The notes beneath the pieces were generated by a model that saw only the letters and a list, made by a program, of their open reading frames with translations, was not told the DNA's origin and ran no database searches. A stretch of 23,816 nucleotides of DNA from CAYMEK01 sp964389305 (lineage in GTDB: Bacteria; Spirochaetota; Spirochaetia; SZUA-6; DRHE01), in NCBI GenBank assembly GCA_964389305.1, contig CAYMEK010000066.1, positions 1 through 23,816 on the forward strand. The letters are read 5' to 3'. This document shows, in pieces, positions 13,714 to 21,654 of this stretch. Position numbers and translations under genes: made by a program. Position 1 is the first letter of the stretch; each line of letters begins with the position of its first letter.

Positions 13714-14550
13714 ATGAGTGACGGTAAGCTGGAAATCGGAATAAGCCTGTCGCCTGACAAATCGTGCTTCGGTCCCCTGTTCTTTGCCGGCGATCTGGAG
13801 CGGGGCTTGTTGAATGCCTCCCGTTTGGGATTCAACGGAGTGGAGCTGAGCTTACGCGAGGCCGATCGGCTCGACCGCGACTCTCTCTGTTCGTCACTAA
13901 GCCGGCTCAATCTTAGAGTATTCGCTATCGCCACGGGTCAGACATACTACTCCGACGGTTTTTCACTGTTCAACGACGACGCCAGCCTCAGGCGGCAAGC
14001 GGTCGAGAGAATGAAGGGGCACATCGATCTGGCGGCCGAGCTCGGCTCGATGGTCATCATTGGCGGGGTGCGCGGCACGGTGCAGACAGCCGATATCGAG
14101 CGGCAAGAAGCGATACGGAATCAGGGCCTGCAGGCGATTGCCGAGTGCGTTCAATATGCGGAGCGCGAGGGCGTTACTCTGCTTCTCGAGCCCATCAACC
14201 GCTACGAGACGAATGTCGTCAACACGCTGGAGGAAGGCCTGCAACTGATTCGGGATATCGGCAGCCGGCATCTAAGACTGCTGCCCGATACCTTTCACAT
14301 GAACATCGAAGAAGCCTCTATCTCCAAAAACATCGCAGCGGCCGGCGATGCAGTCGGGTACGTACATTTTGCCGACAGCAACCGGCTGGCTCCCGGCTGG
14401 GGCCACCTGGATTTCAAACAGGTTCTGTCGGCGTTGCATGGGGCTGGGTACGCAGGTCCCATAGGGATCGAAATCCTGCCCGGGCCGGATGACTATGCCT
14501 CGGCGGCTCAGGCGATCCGGTTCGTCCGCGAGCTCAGCGAGTGCCCGTAA
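13714..14550 (+). CDS. iolO: TIM-barrel epimerase, probable 5-keto-L-gluconate epimerase
   Basis: A 278-residue xylose-isomerase-like TIM barrel of the AP-endonuclease-2 superfamily. Several blocks match what I remember of T. maritima TM0416/IolO: ATGQTYYSDGFSL, the VIIGGVRG strand, LEPINRYET, LPDTFHMNIEE and the DSNRLAPGWGHLDF segment. Metal ligands are expected at E159, D192, H218 and E253. IolO converts 5-keto-L-gluconate to D-tagaturonate. The ribosome binding site AAGGAA overlaps the stop of the dehydrogenase gene, so translation is probably coupled. This is the strongest single piece of evidence that the operon handles an inositol-derived keto acid. Related L-ribulose/D-tagatose 3-epimerases are the main alternative. 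Confidence 0.78.
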   Translation: MSDGKLEIGISLSPDKSCFGPLFFAGDLERGLLNASRLGFNGVELSLREADRLDRDSLCSSLSRLNLRVFAIATGQTYYSDGFSLFNDDASLRRQAVERMKGHIDLAAELGSMVIIGGVRGTVQTADIERQEAIRNQGLQAIAECVQYAEREGVTLLLEPINRYETNVVNTLEEGLQLIRDIGSRHLRLLPDTFHMNIEEASISKNIAAAGDAVGYVHFADSNRLAPGWGHLDFKQVLSALHGAGYAGPIGIEILPGPDDYASAAQAIRFVRELSECP

Positions 14551-14571
14551 AAACAGCGAAGAGGGATGACG

Positions 14572-15657
14572 ATGAATAAAGGTGAGTTCAAAAGCCCGCT
14601 TCACGAGATGACCCGAACTACTCCGACAGCGTTGTGGAATGACAGCGCTTCGGTGCAGGAGCTGACCTACGCGATCGAGCATGGCGCGGTGGGCGCTACC
14701 TGTAATCCGGTGATCGTGTTGAACGTCCTGAACAAGGAGATGCACCTCTGGAAGGACAGGATCTGCCAATTGATAGAGGAGATGTCCGGCGCCGGCGAGG
14801 ACGAGATCGGCTGGCGTTTGGTTGAGGAGGTCTCGCTCAAGGGAGCCGAGTTGTTGAAGCCGATCTTCGAGGAGCACCGGGGCAGGAACGGCCGGCTTTC
14901 TATCCAGACCGATCCCCGCTTGTACAGGAATACGGGGGCCATCGTGCAGCAGGCGCTGCATTTTTCGGGGCTTGCCCCCAACATGATCGTAAAGATCCCG
15001 GTGACCGAGGCGGGGGTCCCGGCCGTCGAGGAGGCCACCTACCGGGGAGTAAGCATCAACGCCACGGTGTGCTATACCCTGCCCCAGTGTCTGGCCGTGG
15101 CGGAGGCTGTGGAGCGGGGACTGCAGAGAAGGGAGAAAGAGGGTCTCCCGATCGCCACGATGGGCCCGGTGTGCACCATCATGGTGGGGCGGCTGGACGA
15201 CTGGTTGAAGGTGGTGGCTGAGAAAGAAGGGATCGTCGCCGATCCGTGCTCCCTGGAGTGGGCCGGGGTGGCGGTATTCAAGAAGACCTACCGGATCTTC
15301 AAGCAGAGGGGCTACCGCTTGCGCCTGCTTGCGGCCGCCTTCCGCAACCATCTACATTGGAGCGAGCTCATCGGGGGGGACGTCGTGATCTCGCCCCCTT
15401 ACAAGTGGCAGCTACGCTACAACTCAAGCGACGTGGAGGTGGTGTCGAGAATCGACCGGCCGGTGGAGACGAAGATCGTGGCCGAGCTGTCCAAGAAGTT
15501 CACGGATTTTCGCCGGGCCTATGAGGAGGAGGGTATGAGGCCGCCGGATTTCGACAACTTTGGGGCCACGGTCCGGACCTTGAGACAGTTCAGCGCCGGT
15601 TGCCATCAGCTATCTAGTCTGGTCAGAGACTTCATGCTCCCCAATCCGGATACGTAG
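14572..15657 (+). CDS. Transaldolase-family protein of unknown substrate
   Basis: A 361-residue TIM barrel of the transaldolase family (PF00923), longer than TalB (about 316). I prefer ATG 14572, with GAGGG six bases upstream, to ATG 14566. LWNDSAS (D24) and GATCNPVIV are the family's first motifs; the Schiff-base lysine is K141 in MIVKIPVTEAG. In LSIQTDP a Gln (Q112) stands where E. coli TalB has Glu96; fructose-6-phosphate aldolase also has Gln at that place, which may favour a simple aldolase reaction, though many distant family members seem to share it. It follows iolO by 21 bases. It may split a ketose or keto-acid made by the upstream enzymes into C3 units. Confidence 0.75.
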   Translation: MNKGEFKSPLHEMTRTTPTALWNDSASVQELTYAIEHGAVGATCNPVIVLNVLNKEMHLWKDRICQLIEEMSGAGEDEIGWRLVEEVSLKGAELLKPIFEEHRGRNGRLSIQTDPRLYRNTGAIVQQALHFSGLAPNMIVKIPVTEAGVPAVEEATYRGVSINATVCYTLPQCLAVAEAVERGLQRREKEGLPIATMGPVCTIMVGRLDDWLKVVAEKEGIVADPCSLEWAGVAVFKKTYRIFKQRGYRLRLLAAAFRNHLHWSELIGGDVVISPPYKWQLRYNSSDVEVVSRIDRPVETKIVAELSKKFTDFRRAYEEEGMRPPDFDNFGATVRTLRQFSAGCHQLSSLVRDFMLPNPDT

Positions 15658-15670
15658 TCCGGTCTTTTTT

Positions 15671-15689
15671 GAAGGAAGCGCTTTCCTTC
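15671..15689 (+). repeat. Intercistronic hairpin before the second TIM-barrel gene
   Basis: GAAGGAA (15671-15677) and TTCCTTC (15683-15689) form a 7-bp stem with a GCGCT loop. Thymines precede rather than follow it, so it is not a normal terminator on this strand; it may trim or protect the transcript. Confidence 0.5.
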
Positions 15690-15725
15690 CGGTGAAAGGT
15701 TATGATGCGCTTCAGGAGGAATGGT

Positions 15726-16562
15726 ATGAACATCGGATGCAACACGGTGGCATTCCGCAATCACCCTCTCGATCTTGCCCTGGAGAGGATCGCTGCCGCA
15801 GGCTACGAGTACGTGGAAATCGAAGCGAATCTGAAATGGTGCCCCCACCTGGATCCATGGAAGGACGATCCGATTCGATTTCTGGATCAAATAAAAAGCT
15901 ACGGCTTCAAGGGAGTCTCGGCGGTGGGAAACCACCGGGAGCTCATCACTTCCGAACAGGGGGTCAAAGACGTCGAGCAGGCCCTCAGTTGGGCTAAGGC
16001 GGCGGGAGTGCCCTTGATAGCCACCGGGGAAGGGAGGGTGCCACCCGGAATGAGTAAGGCCACGGCTCTCGAGATTCTCAAAGAGAGATTGCAGCTCCTC
16101 TGTGCAGCGGCGGAAAAGAACCGGGTCTATCTGGGAATGGAAGATCATGGCAGCATATCTCTCACTCCGGACGGCCTACCGGCGATCCTGAACCTGGTTT
16201 CCAGCGAATGGCTGGTTGCGAACTTCGATACAGCCAATATCCACCGTGGCGATTACGTCGGAACCGACAGCAGCAAGTACGAGTGGAAACTCGGAGCCAA
16301 AACGAGCTACAGCGAAACCGAGCTGTTGAAAAAAGTCGCACCTCGCGTGCGGCATGTCCATTTCAAGGACGTGATCGGACGCGAGGCGGTGAGTCTCGGT
16401 GAAGGCGAGATCGATCTGGTCGGCTGCCTGGAGATCCTGGAGCAGGTAGGATTCGATGGAGTACTTTCCTACGAGACCGAGGGTTGGGAGGAACCTGATG
16501 AAGCGCAGACGATGATCCGGGAAAGCCTGATATGGACCAAAAACGCCCTGACCGGAAGCTAA
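15726..16562 (+). CDS. Sugar phosphate isomerase/epimerase-type TIM barrel
   Basis: A 278-residue AP-endonuclease-2-type TIM barrel. The start at ATG 15726 has AGGAGGA at 15714-15720; an upstream in-frame ATG at 15702 lacks such a site. It begins MNIGCNTVAFRNHPLDLALE, and likely metal ligands are in YLGMEDHGS, ANFDTANIHRG, VRHVHFKD and LSYETEG, the four positions that bind a divalent ion in xylose isomerase-like epimerases and dehydratases (IolE/IolI relatives). It differs clearly from the IolO-like gene two places upstream, so it should catalyse a second isomerisation or a dehydration. The exact step is not readable. It is in line with the operon but the next gene starts only after a 223-base structured leader. 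Confidence 0.72.
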   Translation: MNIGCNTVAFRNHPLDLALERIAAAGYEYVEIEANLKWCPHLDPWKDDPIRFLDQIKSYGFKGVSAVGNHRELITSEQGVKDVEQALSWAKAAGVPLIATGEGRVPPGMSKATALEILKERLQLLCAAAEKNRVYLGMEDHGSISLTPDGLPAILNLVSSEWLVANFDTANIHRGDYVGTDSSKYEWKLGAKTSYSETELLKKVAPRVRHVHFKDVIGREAVSLGEGEIDLVGCLEILEQVGFDGVLSYETEGWEEPDEAQTMIRESLIWTKNALTGS

Positions 16563-16785
16563 GGCCAGGCGGAATAGAAAACAGGAGGCTTAAGCGTGCC
16601 TCACGGGCAAGACATGAAAGGACCGCCGTGACCGGCGATCGGTCTCCTCATGTTCAGCCTGGGCGAGAAGCAGTTCGTGGAAAGGAGGTGGTGCTTTGGT
16701 ATAGGTGAGGCGGGATTCTATGTTGAGCTAGAGGAGGCCGGAGGCCTCTCTAGAGATTTCACTTGTATACGTAAGGAGGATTTCA
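16563..16785 (+). promoter_or_regulatory. Structured leader before the sugar-binding protein gene
   Basis: This gene-free stretch has two hairpins. The first is CATGAAAGGACCG (16613-16625) against CGGTCTCCTCATG (16640-16652), imperfect, enclosing CGCCG/CGGCG. The second is CTAGAGGAGGCC (16728-16739) against GGCCTCTCTAG (16743-16753), 11 bp with one bulge. A good ribosome binding site AGGAGG is followed 7 bases later by an 11-codon GTG frame (16594-16629), and another AAAGGAGG lies at 16681. No clear promoter. It may control transporter expression or be the scar of a lost gene. Confidence 0.45.
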
Positions 16786-17763
16786 GTGAAAAAGAGGAAA
16801 ATTTTGGCCTCGATTCTATTTGTTCTGCTTGCTTCGCCGTTCTTATTCGCAGGCGGGCAGGAAGAAGCAACAATGGGAGGGGGGGAGTTCGTGGTTGGCT
16901 TTGTGCCTCGCGCTTTTGTCAGCGTATACTTTGTTACCATGGCCGATGCGGTCAAGGAAGCCGCCGACGCCAATCCGAATATCGAGGTGCAAATCGTAGC
17001 GCCCGTGGACCAGAAAGATGTTGAAGGACAAATCAAGATAATCGAGGATCTCACTCAGAAGAAAGTCGATCTGCTGGCCGTATCGGTGAACGATCCGAAA
17101 GCCGTGGTTCCTTCATTGCAGGAGGCGCAGGATCAGGGTATTCCGGTCATTGTTCTCGATGCCATAACCCCCCTGCCCGGAATCGATGTGCTTTCCCTCA
17201 TCGGTTCCAACAATGAGGACGGCGGCGAGATCGTCGGCAAGACCGTGCTCGAGCTGCAGAAAAAACTCGGGCGAAAGATCAAGATGGCCATCCTGGAAGG
17301 CGTTCCCGGTCAATACGCCAATGAGATGAGAATGAAGGGGTTTCGCAGCGTAGTGCAAGGCAACCCGAATGTCGAGATAGTTGCTTCTCAGCCTGCGAAC
17401 TGGCAGCGAGAGCTGGCGATGAGCACAATGGAAAATATTCTTCAGGCCAACGCCGATATCGACCTGGTTTGGGGAGTGAATGACGGCATGGCTTTGGGAG
17501 CGCTCAAGGCTGTCACCGACGCCGGGTTGAACGACAGTATTCTCGTGTTGGGATATAATGGCGACAAGGAAGCGGTGGAAGCCGTCGAACAGGGAATGAT
17601 GTATTCCACCATCCTGCAGCAGCCGGCAGAGATCGGACGGCAGGTCATCAGGATCGCGGAGATGATCCGAACCGGCAAGAAAGACCAGGTAGAGTCGTTA
17701 TATACGATTCCGATCGTCGACGTCCGGCAGAATAATGCCGCGAAATGGATGCCGGCGAAATAA
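16786..17763 (+). CDS. CUT2-type sugar ABC transporter, periplasmic binding protein
   Basis: A 325-residue RbsB/XylF-like type I binding protein. GTG 16786 follows AAGGAGGA at the right spacing. Residues 1-23 are a signal peptide (basic start, hydrophobic core, FLFAGGQEE end) without a lipobox cysteine, a style common in spirochaetes. The two-lobe fold shows in VGFVPRAF..., LLAVSVNDPKAVVPSLQEAQ, GIPVIVLDA, LIGSNNEDGG, VWGVNDGMALGALKAV and VLGYNGDKEAVEAV, typical of pentose/hexose and inositol binders of the CUT2 group. It is followed by permease and ATPase genes. By context the ligand may be an inositol or inositol-derived ring. A strong hairpin follows its stop and should raise its level over the membrane parts. 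Confidence 0.9.
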   Translation: MKKRKILASILFVLLASPFLFAGGQEEATMGGGEFVVGFVPRAFVSVYFVTMADAVKEAADANPNIEVQIVAPVDQKDVEGQIKIIEDLTQKKVDLLAVSVNDPKAVVPSLQEAQDQGIPVIVLDAITPLPGIDVLSLIGSNNEDGGEIVGKTVLELQKKLGRKIKMAILEGVPGQYANEMRMKGFRSVVQGNPNVEIVASQPANWQRELAMSTMENILQANADIDLVWGVNDGMALGALKAVTDAGLNDSILVLGYNGDKEAVEAVEQGMMYSTILQQPAEIGRQVIRIAEMIRTGKKDQVESLYTIPIVDVRQNNAAKWMPAK

Positions 17764-17805
17764 GCTCGAGCTATCAGAGTTCCGCTGCCGGGACATAACA
17801 TCAGG

Positions 17806-17837
17806 GGAGTGCAGAGAAACGGATTTCTCTGCACTCC
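17806..17837 (+). repeat. Strong intercistronic hairpin after the binding-protein gene
   Basis: GGAGTGCAGAGAAA (17806-17819) pairs perfectly with TTTCTCTGCACTCC (17824-17837): 14 bp with a 4-base loop. No T run follows. This position, between binding protein and permease, is classical for mRNA 3'-end protection and lowered downstream expression. Confidence 0.8.
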
Positions 17838-17866
17838 TCATCAAAAGTGTTTCTAAGGTGAATGTC

Positions 17867-18841
17867 ATGAATCGACAAGAGGAAACAGGCCTCAAGTATT
17901 ACAGGCGCCGTTTTTTCCCGAAACAGTCAATCATCATGCCTCCTCTTGTAGGACTTATCCTGCTGGTAGCTCTGATTTCCTTCCTCTCTCCCCATTTCCT
18001 GACCATCAGGAACATTCTGAATGTATTAAGGCAGATCTCTATCATCGCCATCGTTTCGGTGGGCATGTCCTATGTAATCATCACCGGAGGAATCGATCTT
18101 TCCGTGGGTTCGGTGGCGGCGCTGAGCGGGGTCGTAACCGGAGTTTTCCTCAAGAACCTCGGCTGGAACCTGACTGTCTCGATTGTGTTCGGTATTCTTG
18201 CGGGGGCGGCTTGCGGCCTGCTCAGCGGAATACTCGTCACCAGCCGAATCAAGATGCCGCCGTTTATTTCAACCCTGGCGATGATGAGCATTGCTCGAGG
18301 GCTCGCGCTGGTGATCACCTCGGGAAGACCTATCTTCAATCTCCCGGACTCGTTCAGATTTATTGGTGGAAGCTGCGTTGCCGGTATTCCCGTTCCGATC
18401 ACTATCATGTTGGTTATCTATATTCTCGCGCATATCAATCTGAGCCACGGCAAGGTAGGGATGTACTTCTACGCCATCGGCGGCGATGAGGAAGCCGCAC
18501 GAGTATCCGGCATCGACACGAATCGAGTTAAGCTGCTCGCCTACGTAATAAGCGGCGTTTGTGCGGCAGTCGCCGGGATCGTATTGGCCTCCCGGGTGAT
18601 GGTGAGCGAGCCGATTGCCGGATTCGGCTATGAGCTGGATGCCATAGCCTCGGTTATCATCGGTGGAGCCAACCTCTTTGGCGGAGAAGGCATGATTGCC
18701 GGTACGCTTATCGGGGCAATCATTATCGGAGTATTGAGAAACGGGTTGAATCTGCTCAACGTCTCCACGTACGTTCAACAGGTCGTTATCGGCGTGGTGA
18801 TCGCCGGCATGGTCTCGATCAGCATACTGAGGCGCAAATAG
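17867..18841 (+). CDS. CUT2-type sugar ABC transporter permease
   Basis: A 324-residue RbsC-like membrane protein with 8-10 hydrophobic segments. ATG 17867 is preceded by TAAGGTGA; a longer frame from 17735 would overlap the binding-protein gene and lacks support. Family marks are GMSYVIITGGIDLSVGS, PPFISTLAMMSIARG, AIGGDEEAARVSGI (the loop that contacts the ATPase) and GGANLFGGEGMIAGTLIGA near the C-terminus. It forms the inner-membrane pore, probably as a dimer, for the substrate bound by the product of 16786. The gene lies 31 bases before the ATPase gene. Confidence 0.92.
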   Translation: MNRQEETGLKYYRRRFFPKQSIIMPPLVGLILLVALISFLSPHFLTIRNILNVLRQISIIAIVSVGMSYVIITGGIDLSVGSVAALSGVVTGVFLKNLGWNLTVSIVFGILAGAACGLLSGILVTSRIKMPPFISTLAMMSIARGLALVITSGRPIFNLPDSFRFIGGSCVAGIPVPITIMLVIYILAHINLSHGKVGMYFYAIGGDEEAARVSGIDTNRVKLLAYVISGVCAAVAGIVLASRVMVSEPIAGFGYELDAIASVIIGGANLFGGEGMIAGTLIGAIIIGVLRNGLNLLNVSTYVQQVVIGVVIAGMVSISILRRK

Positions 18842-18872
18842 GCGCCACGGTCTTTAGGAGAGCATTTCGACG

Positions 18873-19643
18873 ATGAATGAGATGTATATGCTCGAAGCAA
18901 GGAGGATCTCGAAGAGCTTCGGGGGAGTCCAGGCACTGAAAGATGTGGAGCTGAGACTGGGATACAATGAGATCCTGGCCGTAGTGGGCGATAACGGAGC
19001 GGGCAAAAGCACGCTTATGAAAGTAATATCCGGAGCCGTGGCGCCGGATTCGGGAGTGGTTTTGTTTGAAGGTGAGAAAGTAAACATCAGGACGCCGCAG
19101 GATGCGCTGAGCCTGGGAATTCAGATGTGCTATCAGCATTTGGCGCTGATAGACTGCCTGAGCATACCGAAAAACCTGTTTCTGGGTAGAGAGATCACCC
19201 GCAATTTTTTTGGAGTAATAAATATACTGAATGGAAAAAAGATGAGGGAACGGAGCATCGAACACCTGAAGAACCTGGGGATAGTCGTTGAGAATATCAA
19301 TCAGAAAGTCAGGAATCTATCAGGCGGCCAACGGCAGGTCGTGGCCATAAGCCGGGTGGTATATTGGGGTAAAAAACTCATTATTCTGGACGAGCCCACG
19401 GCCGCGCTCGGAGTAAGAGAATCCCAACGAGTACTCGATTTGATCAAGTCGCTAAAGGAGAAGAATATCTCGATAATAATCATCAGCCACAACCTCCAAC
19501 ATGTTTTCTCGGTCGCAGACCGGGTAATGGTGCTCCGAAGGGGCCGCAATGCCGGCGAGCGGATGATAAGAGAAACTGACGGGGACGAAGTGGTCAAGAT
19601 GATCACCGGAGCCGAGTTTTCCGGTCAGGAGCTGTCCGGCTAG
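18873..19643 (+). CDS. CUT2-type sugar ABC transporter ATPase, single domain
   Basis: A 256-residue ATPase with one complete nucleotide-binding domain: Walker A GDNGAGKST (39-47), Q-loop Gln88 in CYQHLAL, signature LSGGQRQ (149-155), Walker B LIILDEP with Glu174, and His206 in IISHN. Most CUT2 ATPases (RbsA, XylG, MglA) are about 500 residues with two fused domains; this one is half as long and resembles the FrcA type, which works as a homodimer. There is no frameshift or second-half remnant after its stop, so the short form is genuine. GGAGAG lies 10 bases before the start. It energises uptake through the permease at 17867. Confidence 0.92.
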   Translation: MNEMYMLEARRISKSFGGVQALKDVELRLGYNEILAVVGDNGAGKSTLMKVISGAVAPDSGVVLFEGEKVNIRTPQDALSLGIQMCYQHLALIDCLSIPKNLFLGREITRNFFGVINILNGKKMRERSIEHLKNLGIVVENINQKVRNLSGGQRQVVAISRVVYWGKKLIILDEPTAALGVRESQRVLDLIKSLKEKNISIIIISHNLQHVFSVADRVMVLRRGRNAGERMIRETDGDEVVKMITGAEFSGQELSG

Positions 19644-19679
19644 CGCTCACGGACCGTTGGCCTGTAAAGCTCCGCCGTA

Positions 19680-20882
19680 ATGCTGCTGCGCAAATCCTTT
19701 GCCATCTCCCTGGGCGCTTTTGCGTCGATCGGGATGGTAGGCGTTTTCCATACCGTTATGGGGACGGCTCTGATAGAAATGCGTCCCTTCTTCGGTATGA
19801 GCCTCGTGAAGGCCGGCCTGTTCGGATCCGCCTACTGGGCAGGATTCGCTATAGCGGTATTTGCCGCCGGCGTACTGTCCGACCTCTATCCTCGCTCTTA
19901 TGTGCTGCTCGGCTCTTGTATTCTCACCGCCGCAGGCGGTCTGACTCTCGGGCTCGATTCCTCGTTCTGGATCAACCTGGCAATCATAGTATGCATCGGA
20001 GGGGGGACCGGTGCCATAGTGAGCAGCTCGAGCGCCCTATTAGTGGAGCTGCACGCGGGCAAGGAAGGGATGATTTTGAACGTGCACCATTTCTTCTACG
20101 CTGTCGGTGCGGTCGCCGCTCCCCTGATCATGGGCCATATTCTGAGAACCGGATGGAGATGGCAGTGGATATACCGGATTGCCGGGATTACCTCCTGTCT
20201 GTTGGCCGTATCGCTTCTCGTGTCTTCCAGCCGGCGGCCGAGAGTGAGAATCCCGATAAGCCTCCGAGCGGTAGGTGAAACCGCCCGGGATCCGAAGATG
20301 TTGCTGCTCGTCGGATTGACCATCCTGGGCATCGGCACCCAGAACGGCGTGATCTATTGGATCGTATCCTTTCTTCATGTCGACCGTTCCCTGCCTGTGG
20401 TGCGGGCCAGTCTCGGGTTGGCTCTTCTCTCGGCGGGCATGGGAGTGGGACGATTGATTCTTGCTTGGTTGACGAGGAGGATTGACTACCTTAGAGTCCT
20501 CATCATTCTGTTCGTGTGTATCAATATTTTCCTTTTACTGTTATTGTTGTTTTCTGGCGAGACGATCGGTCTACTTCTCTGCTTCCTGGCGGGTTGCGGT
20601 TTTTCGGGATTATTCCCTCTGTTGCTGGCAATGGGAGGGATAGTTTTTGCGGGCCGATCGGGGACCGCTGTGGGGATTATCGCTACAGCGGCGGGGATCG
20701 GCAGCACCCTGATGCCCTGGATGATGTCCAAGGTAGCGGAAGCAAGCTGCCTGGATTTGGGCATGGGCCTCAGCAATGTCAGCGCGTTCCTCGGTTTGTG
20801 CCTGGCGTGTGCAGCCGGCAGGAGAGCGGCGTTCAAAACGGTTGGTCCGGGACAGGCGGATCGATATCAAGTACCTGATTGA
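19680..20882 (+). CDS. Major facilitator superfamily transporter
   Basis: A 400-residue protein with 12 predicted membrane helices in two halves, separated by a basic loop near residues 181-200 (SSSRRPRVRIPISL). GVLSDLYPRSYVLLGS between helices 2 and 3 is the MFS A-motif region, and GVGRLILAWLTRRIDYLR is its counterpart in the second half. Its style recalls FucP/sugar-type permeases but I cannot give a substrate. Start ATG 19680 has no strong ribosome binding site. It stands between the ABC transporter and the regulator in the same direction, so it probably serves the same pathway, either as a second uptake route or for exporting an intermediate. Confidence 0.85.
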   Translation: MLLRKSFAISLGAFASIGMVGVFHTVMGTALIEMRPFFGMSLVKAGLFGSAYWAGFAIAVFAAGVLSDLYPRSYVLLGSCILTAAGGLTLGLDSSFWINLAIIVCIGGGTGAIVSSSSALLVELHAGKEGMILNVHHFFYAVGAVAAPLIMGHILRTGWRWQWIYRIAGITSCLLAVSLLVSSSRRPRVRIPISLRAVGETARDPKMLLLVGLTILGIGTQNGVIYWIVSFLHVDRSLPVVRASLGLALLSAGMGVGRLILAWLTRRIDYLRVLIILFVCINIFLLLLLLFSGETIGLLLCFLAGCGFSGLFPLLLAMGGIVFAGRSGTAVGIIATAAGIGSTLMPWMMSKVAEASCLDLGMGLSNVSAFLGLCLACAAGRRAAFKTVGPGQADRYQVPD

Positions 20883-20894
20883 GGTAAAGGCACA

Positions 20895-21566
20895 GTGAAC
20901 AATGCCAGTTTCCAGAAACCGTCAGATCTGACCAATTGGGCCTACAAGATCATTAAGAGCCAAATCCTCAACTTTGAGGTAAAGGTAGGCGAGCAGCTGC
21001 ACGTCGAAGCCCTGGCAGACAAGATGGGAATAAGCAGAACCCCTATCCGGGAAGCTCTGCTGAGGCTGGTGAATGAAGGATTGGTCAAGGCCGAGTCTCG
21101 CGTTGGCTATTTCGTCAGGGGAGTAACCAAACGTGACCTGCGAGAGCTTTTCGAGCTGAGAGAGATCCTGGAAGGTTATGCGGCGGAAAAAGCAGCAGCG
21201 CTGCTGCAAGACGACGAATTGGACTACATAGAGCAAGTGCATCAGAAATCTATACGAGCCGTACGAGAATCAAAGCTGTCTAGGTTCGTGGAAATGGAGA
21301 TCAGGTTGCACGACATTATAATAGAGAAATCGGATAATCGGCGGCTGTTGAGTGTGCTGGAGAGCTTGAAGGATCTGACCTACCGGGAACGGGTGTTGAG
21401 CGTGAAGTCGATGGATAATGTAAAAGCTTCCCTGACCGAGCATTCCGAGCTGGTCAAAGCGCTGAAGAGCAGGAACGGAGCCTTGGCCAGCCAAAAGATG
21501 AAGGAGCACATTCGGGCGGTGAAGGGCAGGCTTCTGGAGTTTCTCGATCCGCCCGACGAGGTCTGA
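20895..21566 (+). CDS. GntR-family regulator, FCD (FadR) subfamily
   Basis: A 223-residue regulator starting at GTG 20895 with GAGGT upstream. The winged helix-turn-helix covers about 14-75 (ALADKMGISRTPIREALLRL is the recognition unit). The effector domain is FCD, all-helical, about 82-215, with likely metal ligands H139, H183 and H205. FCD regulators commonly sense hexuronates, aldonates and other organic acids, which fits a 5-keto-gluconate/tagaturonate pathway (compare UxuR/ExuR). The inverted repeat at 11474-11491 over the operon start is the best target site. As last gene of the series it is probably read together with it, giving feedback control. Confidence 0.9.
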   Translation: MNNASFQKPSDLTNWAYKIIKSQILNFEVKVGEQLHVEALADKMGISRTPIREALLRLVNEGLVKAESRVGYFVRGVTKRDLRELFELREILEGYAAEKAAALLQDDELDYIEQVHQKSIRAVRESKLSRFVEMEIRLHDIIIEKSDNRRLLSVLESLKDLTYRERVLSVKSMDNVKASLTEHSELVKALKSRNGALASQKMKEHIRAVKGRLLEFLDPPDEV

Positions 21567-21587
21567 GGGTAAGAGGTCTAAGGGTAA
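21558..21587 (+). repeat. 15-bp tandem duplication over the regulator's stop codon
   Basis: GAGGTCTGAGGGTAA (21558-21572) and GAGGTCTAAGGGTAA (21573-21587) differ at one base. The first holds the TGA stop. It lies between convergent genes; the remaining bases to 21654 show no clear terminator. Confidence 0.75.
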
Positions 21588-21654
21588 AACGAGCTTCTCC
21601 GCCTTTTCTGAACGGCAACCCTATTCGGGCCCGGACGCCTCCGTCCCTTTTCAC

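Noticed and set aside
15661..15690. Terminator splitting the catabolic operon
   Set aside because: The T run precedes the hairpin instead of following it on the coding strand.
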